A model generated the notes under the pieces. That model was given only the letters and a program-made list of their open reading frames with translations. It had not been told where the DNA came from and made no database searches. Source: JAZNBI01 sp045586995 (GTDB lineage: Bacteria > Bacillota > Clostridia > Oscillospirales > CAG-272). Taken from it: DNA of 15,232 nucleotides. Shown in pieces: positions 14,142 to 15,232 of this stretch; positions within the stretch are counted from its first letter, which is position 1; each line of letters opens with the position of its first letter. The stretch spans positions 1 through 15,232 of the forward strand of contig JAZNBI010000014.1 of assembly GCA_045586995.1 (NCBI GenBank), in the 5' to 3' direction. Position numbers and translations under genes: made by a program.

Positions 14142-14340
14142 CGGAGGCGAGGGGGCGAACTCTAGCCTCCGGGCTCGGTCAGGGTCGGCTCTACAGCCAT
14201 TTAGGCTGTATTCACTACCAGCCCGTTCGACTCCAATACGGGGAGTCAGAACCTGGTTTGCGCAAAGTACAGCTCAAATTTTTATGTCAAGCTACGCAAC
14301 CCCGCAATTCCTTCGGAATTGAAGTTCTGACTATATAGTC
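14142..14340. other. G+C-rich structured block with a partial tmRNA-end copy and stacked hairpins
   Basis: After a ~115-nt AT-rich gap, this block holds five self-complementary units. These are CGGAGGC/GCCTCCG (14142-14148/14165-14171), TACAGCC/GGCTGTA (14192-14198/14204-14210), and GTTC+GACTCC pairing with GGAGTC+GAAC (14225-14234/14242-14252, one bulge). The last two are CAATTCC/GGAATTG (14305-14311/14315-14321) and the palindrome GACTATATAGTC (14329-14340). TTTGCGCAAA at 14257-14266 is also palindromic. Its first 12 nt, GGAGGCGAGGGG (14143-14154), repeat the tmRNA end and are followed by GCGAAC, echoing the T loop. No credible coding frame is seen. It could be a structured RNA, recombinase or relaxase sites, or an older element end. 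Confidence 0.55.
14143..14154 (-). repeat. Third, partial copy of the tmRNA 3' end (copy B)
   Basis: GGAGGCGAGGGG matches 14393-14404 and 12418-12429. Two nucleotides later comes CGAAC, aligning with the T-loop sequence of ssrA after a 2-nt gap. It lies 250 bp from the intact end and 1725 bp from the distal copy. This suggests a second, older or nested integration boundary. Confidence 0.55.
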
Positions 14341-14346
14341 TGCATA

Positions 14347-14390
14347 CAAAAAGCACAGAGGACACCGTGAGGTGTCCTCTGTGCTTTTTG
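14347..14390 (-). terminator. Current ssrA terminator (20-bp perfect hairpin)
   Basis: The arms at 14347-14366 and 14371-14390 are perfectly complementary around a 4-nt loop, with a T5 tract at the end of the minus-strand stem. The first arm includes the last two nucleotides of the tmRNA CCA. It lies inside the inserted DNA, so the element supplies the terminator now used by ssrA. The symmetry means it could also end plus-strand transcripts leaving the insertion. Confidence 0.85.
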
Positions 14391-14757
14391 GTGGAGGCGA
14401 GGGGAGTCGAACCCCTGTCCGAAAACCCTTTAATATGACTTTCTACGAGTGTATTCTGTTATTTAGAATTCCCCTTACCGACCGTCAACAGACAGACTTT
14501 CGGTGCGGGTAGCCTTTTAGTGCGTGACCGATACAAAAGCAAACTCTCGGTTCACGTTCACCGCTAAAATGACGCTCAGCTCGAAGCCGCGATACTCTCC
14601 GAGGGAACGGGCGGCATTAAAATGCCGCGGCACTGCCCTTAGGCAGCCATTGCAACGTTATCGTTAGCGTTTAATTTTAAGTTTGAGCCTTTATAGAGTT
14701 ACTCAGCTCTACTCGCTTATCATACCTCAAAATCCCCGTCGAAACCTTTACGCCCCC
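14389..14757 (-). ncRNA. ssrA: Transfer-messenger RNA (tmRNA)
   Basis: A 369-nt one-piece tmRNA on the minus strand, including CCA. It rescues stalled ribosomes with SmpB by acting first as alanyl-tRNA and then as mRNA. The 5' end GGGGGCGTAAAGGTTTCGAC is the canonical start. Its first 7 nt pair with CGCCTCC at the 3' end (one G-T), followed by A and CCA. The T arm reads GGGGTTCGACTCCCC. The tag reading frame (14639-14668) is GCT AAC GAT AAC GTT GCA ATG GCT GCC TAA, giving the degradation tag ANDNVAMAA. The gene is intact even though its last 16 nt are duplicated 2 kb away by an integration event. Confidence 0.95.
14639..14668 (-). other. tmRNA tag-peptide reading frame (ANDNVAMAA, stop TAA)
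   Basis: Ten codons on the minus strand from the GCT resume codon to TAA encode ANDNVAMAA. The ANDN start and the AA end are typical of bacterial proteolysis tags recognised by ClpXP. The penultimate block is AMAA rather than the common ALAA or AVAA. Confidence 0.8.
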
Positions 14758-14780
14758 GTATCTTGAGATAACACCTTTAT

Positions 14781-14809
14781 ATTATACACCATTTCCCTCT
14801 TTTTTTCAA
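14781..14809 (-). promoter_or_regulatory. Promoter of ssrA
   Basis: On the minus strand there is TTGAAA (14804-14809), a 17-nt spacer and TATAAT (14781-14786). Transcription would begin near 14774, about 17 nt before the mature tmRNA 5' end at 14757, which RNase P would create. Confidence 0.8.
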
Positions 14810-14887
14810 TAGGATTTTCAAAAGATTTTTTAGTGTTTTTCTGGCATTTTGCTACAATATCCGAGTAATTAGCTCCAAAATAAATAT

Positions 14888-14906
14888 CCACCCGCGTAGC
14901 GGGTGG
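14888..14906. repeat. Terminal hairpin of the IS-like element
   Basis: A perfect 8-bp stem, CCACCCGC (14888-14895) and GCGGGTGG (14899-14906), with a GTA loop. It is the outermost strong hairpin before the AT-rich flank of the ssrA promoter and fits the subterminal hairpin bound by Y1 transposases. Confidence 0.6.
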
Positions 14907-15100
14907 TATTTCATTTTCGGGCATAGCCCTAATACTACTGGCGGCGCACAAGTGCGAAGTCGGATCGTAGCCATGTCGTTCTGTGAGCCAAGGAGTTGAG
15001 GAGCTCAGTTGTCTTCCTAAGACCGCTTGGCCTCCGACTTTAACGGGGGGTATTTCATTTTCGGGCATAGCCCTAATACTACTGGCGGCGCACAAGTGCG
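14905..15100. repeat. 52-bp direct repeat (14905-14956 and 15049-15100)
   Basis: The two 52-bp copies are identical and 144 bp apart. Each holds a GGGC-ATA-GCCC hairpin and a GCGCAC-AA-GTGCG hairpin. The 92 bp between them (14957-15048) is unrelated to the repeat. The arrangement fits a duplication or a nested insertion inside the element end. Confidence 0.9.
14957..15040. other. Nested multibranch fold between the repeat copies (candidate structured RNA or DNA)
   Basis: An outer 8-bp helix, AAGTCGGA (14957-14964) / TCCGACTT (15033-15040), encloses a 6-bp helix, GCCAAG (14987-14992) / CTTGGC (15026-15031). That helix in turn encloses two adjacent hairpins: AGTTGAG/CTCAGTT (14994-15000/15004-15010, with G-T pairs) and GTCTT/AAGAC (15011-15015/15019-15023). 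It is not a canonical tRNA: there is no CCA, T loop or 7-bp anticodon arm. There is no credible reading frame. The strand of any transcript is unknown. Confidence 0.5.
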
Positions 15101-15131
15101 CTTTTTAGTTGGCCTGCCAGCCATGCATCTG

Positions 15132-15232
15132 TTATTTACTACCCGTAAACGGGTTCCGCGGGTCATACATACTCAGCTGATCACTCTCTGCATCTCGCTT
15201 TAACTGGTCTGCTATATATTGCTTTATCGCCT
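15132..15232 (-). CDS. IS200/IS605-type transposase, C-terminal fragment (cut by window edge)
   Basis: The last 32 codons of a minus-strand frame end at TAA (15132-15134). The visible residues are AIKQYIADQLKRDAESDQLS followed by MYDPRNPFTGSK. The pattern YI..Q...D...D.LS...PF.GSK matches what I know of the C-terminal tail of Y1 (tyrosine, HUH-type) transposases of IS200/IS605 elements in Clostridia. The catalytic HUH motif and tyrosine lie outside the window, so identity rests on this tail and on the hairpin-rich DNA that follows the stop codon. The gene continues beyond the right edge. Confidence 0.55.
   Translation of the reverse strand, partial: AIKQYIADQLKRDAESDQLSMYDPRNPFTGSK

Larger units (their letters stand above)
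12414..14404. mobile_element. Insertion in the 3' end of ssrA, flanked by 16-bp repeats, without an integrase
   Basis: The segment is bounded by the two exact copies of the tmRNA 3' end (unit length 1975 bp). The proximal copy is part of the intact tmRNA gene, and the distal copy precedes an orphan minus-strand terminator. Inside are one plus-strand gene for a zinc-ribbon membrane protein (12607-14025), an AT-rich spacer, and a G+C-rich structured block (14142-14346) that starts with a third, partial copy of the tmRNA end. No recombinase, replication or transfer gene is present. It is therefore either a remnant of a larger tyrosine-recombinase element (ssrA is a classic integration site) or a non-autonomous element mobilised in trans. 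Confidence 0.65.
14883..15232 (-). mobile_element. Right-end part of a probable IS200/IS605-type element (runs off window)
   Basis: It contains the C-terminus of a Y1-type transposase (15132-15232) followed by about 250 bp of hairpin-rich terminal DNA, as in the IS200/IS605 group, whose ends are recognised as hairpins and lack terminal inverted repeats. Visible hairpins are CCACCCGC-GTA-GCGGGTGG (14888-14906), GGGC-ATA-GCCC in both repeat copies, and GCGCAC-AA-GTGCGC (15088-15101). The outer limit near 14880 is estimated from where the structure stops. The terminal region is abnormal because it contains a 52-bp duplication around a 92-bp insert. Confidence 0.55.

Noticed and set aside
14137..14322. 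Open frame of 61 codons through the structured block
   Set aside because: It overlaps several palindromes, lacks a ribosome binding site, and has an Arg/Ser-rich composition typical of chance frames in G+C-rich structured DNA.
14957..15040. tRNA or integron attC site
   Set aside because: The fold lacks a T loop, anticodon arm and CCA; and although GTTAAAG borders it, the paired RYYYAAC/GTTRRRY core sites of attC are not both present.
14748..15095. Long minus-strand open frame (115 codons) across the ssrA promoter and the IS end
   Set aside because: It overlaps the ssrA promoter and tmRNA 5' end, its translation repeats itself only because of the 52-bp DNA repeat, and it has no ribosome binding site.

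Overview
The window looks like a chromosomal stretch of an uncultured anaerobic Bacillota, most likely class Clostridia (an Oscillospiraceae/Ruminococcaceae-like genome). This rests on gene content (a clostridial-type MurC with an EACEY motif, SpoVG, Hsp33, YqeM-like methyltransferase, split threonine/serine exporter, a three-gene cassette of small uncharacterised proteins), strong AGGAGG ribosome binding sites, and consensus sigma-A promoters with 17-nt spacers. No taxonomic search was possible.

Layout. Positions 1-3336 are on the minus strand: murC, a class I methyltransferase and hslO (Hsp33), then a tRNA-Val/tRNA-Asp pair with its own promoter. spoVG (3556-3870, +) faces a diacylglycerol-kinase-like gene and a YfcE-type phosphoesterase (minus strand, overlapping by 4 nt). 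Three small genes (5541-6576, +) form a cassette ending in a terminator. recG (6697-8814, +) follows with its own promoter. A visibly AT-rich S51-type peptidase gene (8893-9495) is flanked by its own terminator. A minus-strand operon (11369 down to 9576) encodes a YgjP-like metallopeptidase and the two halves of a ThrE-type exporter. A divergently transcribed nucleotidyltransferase gene (11496-12161) follows.

From about 12.2 kb to the end the window is a mobile-element landing zone around ssrA (tmRNA, 14389-14757, minus strand). The last 16 nt of ssrA are repeated exactly at 12414-12429. Just downstream of that second copy (in the ssrA direction) lies an orphan minus-strand terminator. The simplest reading is that about 1.98 kb was inserted into the 3' end of ssrA. 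The insertion rebuilt the gene with a new perfect-hairpin terminator and displaced the original one. The inserted DNA carries no integrase. It has one gene with a near-perfect promoter, encoding a multi-pass membrane protein with a zinc ribbon, plus a roughly 200-bp G+C-rich structured block that starts with a third, partial copy of the ssrA end.

Upstream of ssrA (14.88-15.23 kb) is one end of a probable IS200/IS605-type element: the C-terminus of its transposase and hairpin-rich terminal DNA. This end contains a 52-bp direct repeat separated by 92 bp that folds as a nested multibranch structure.
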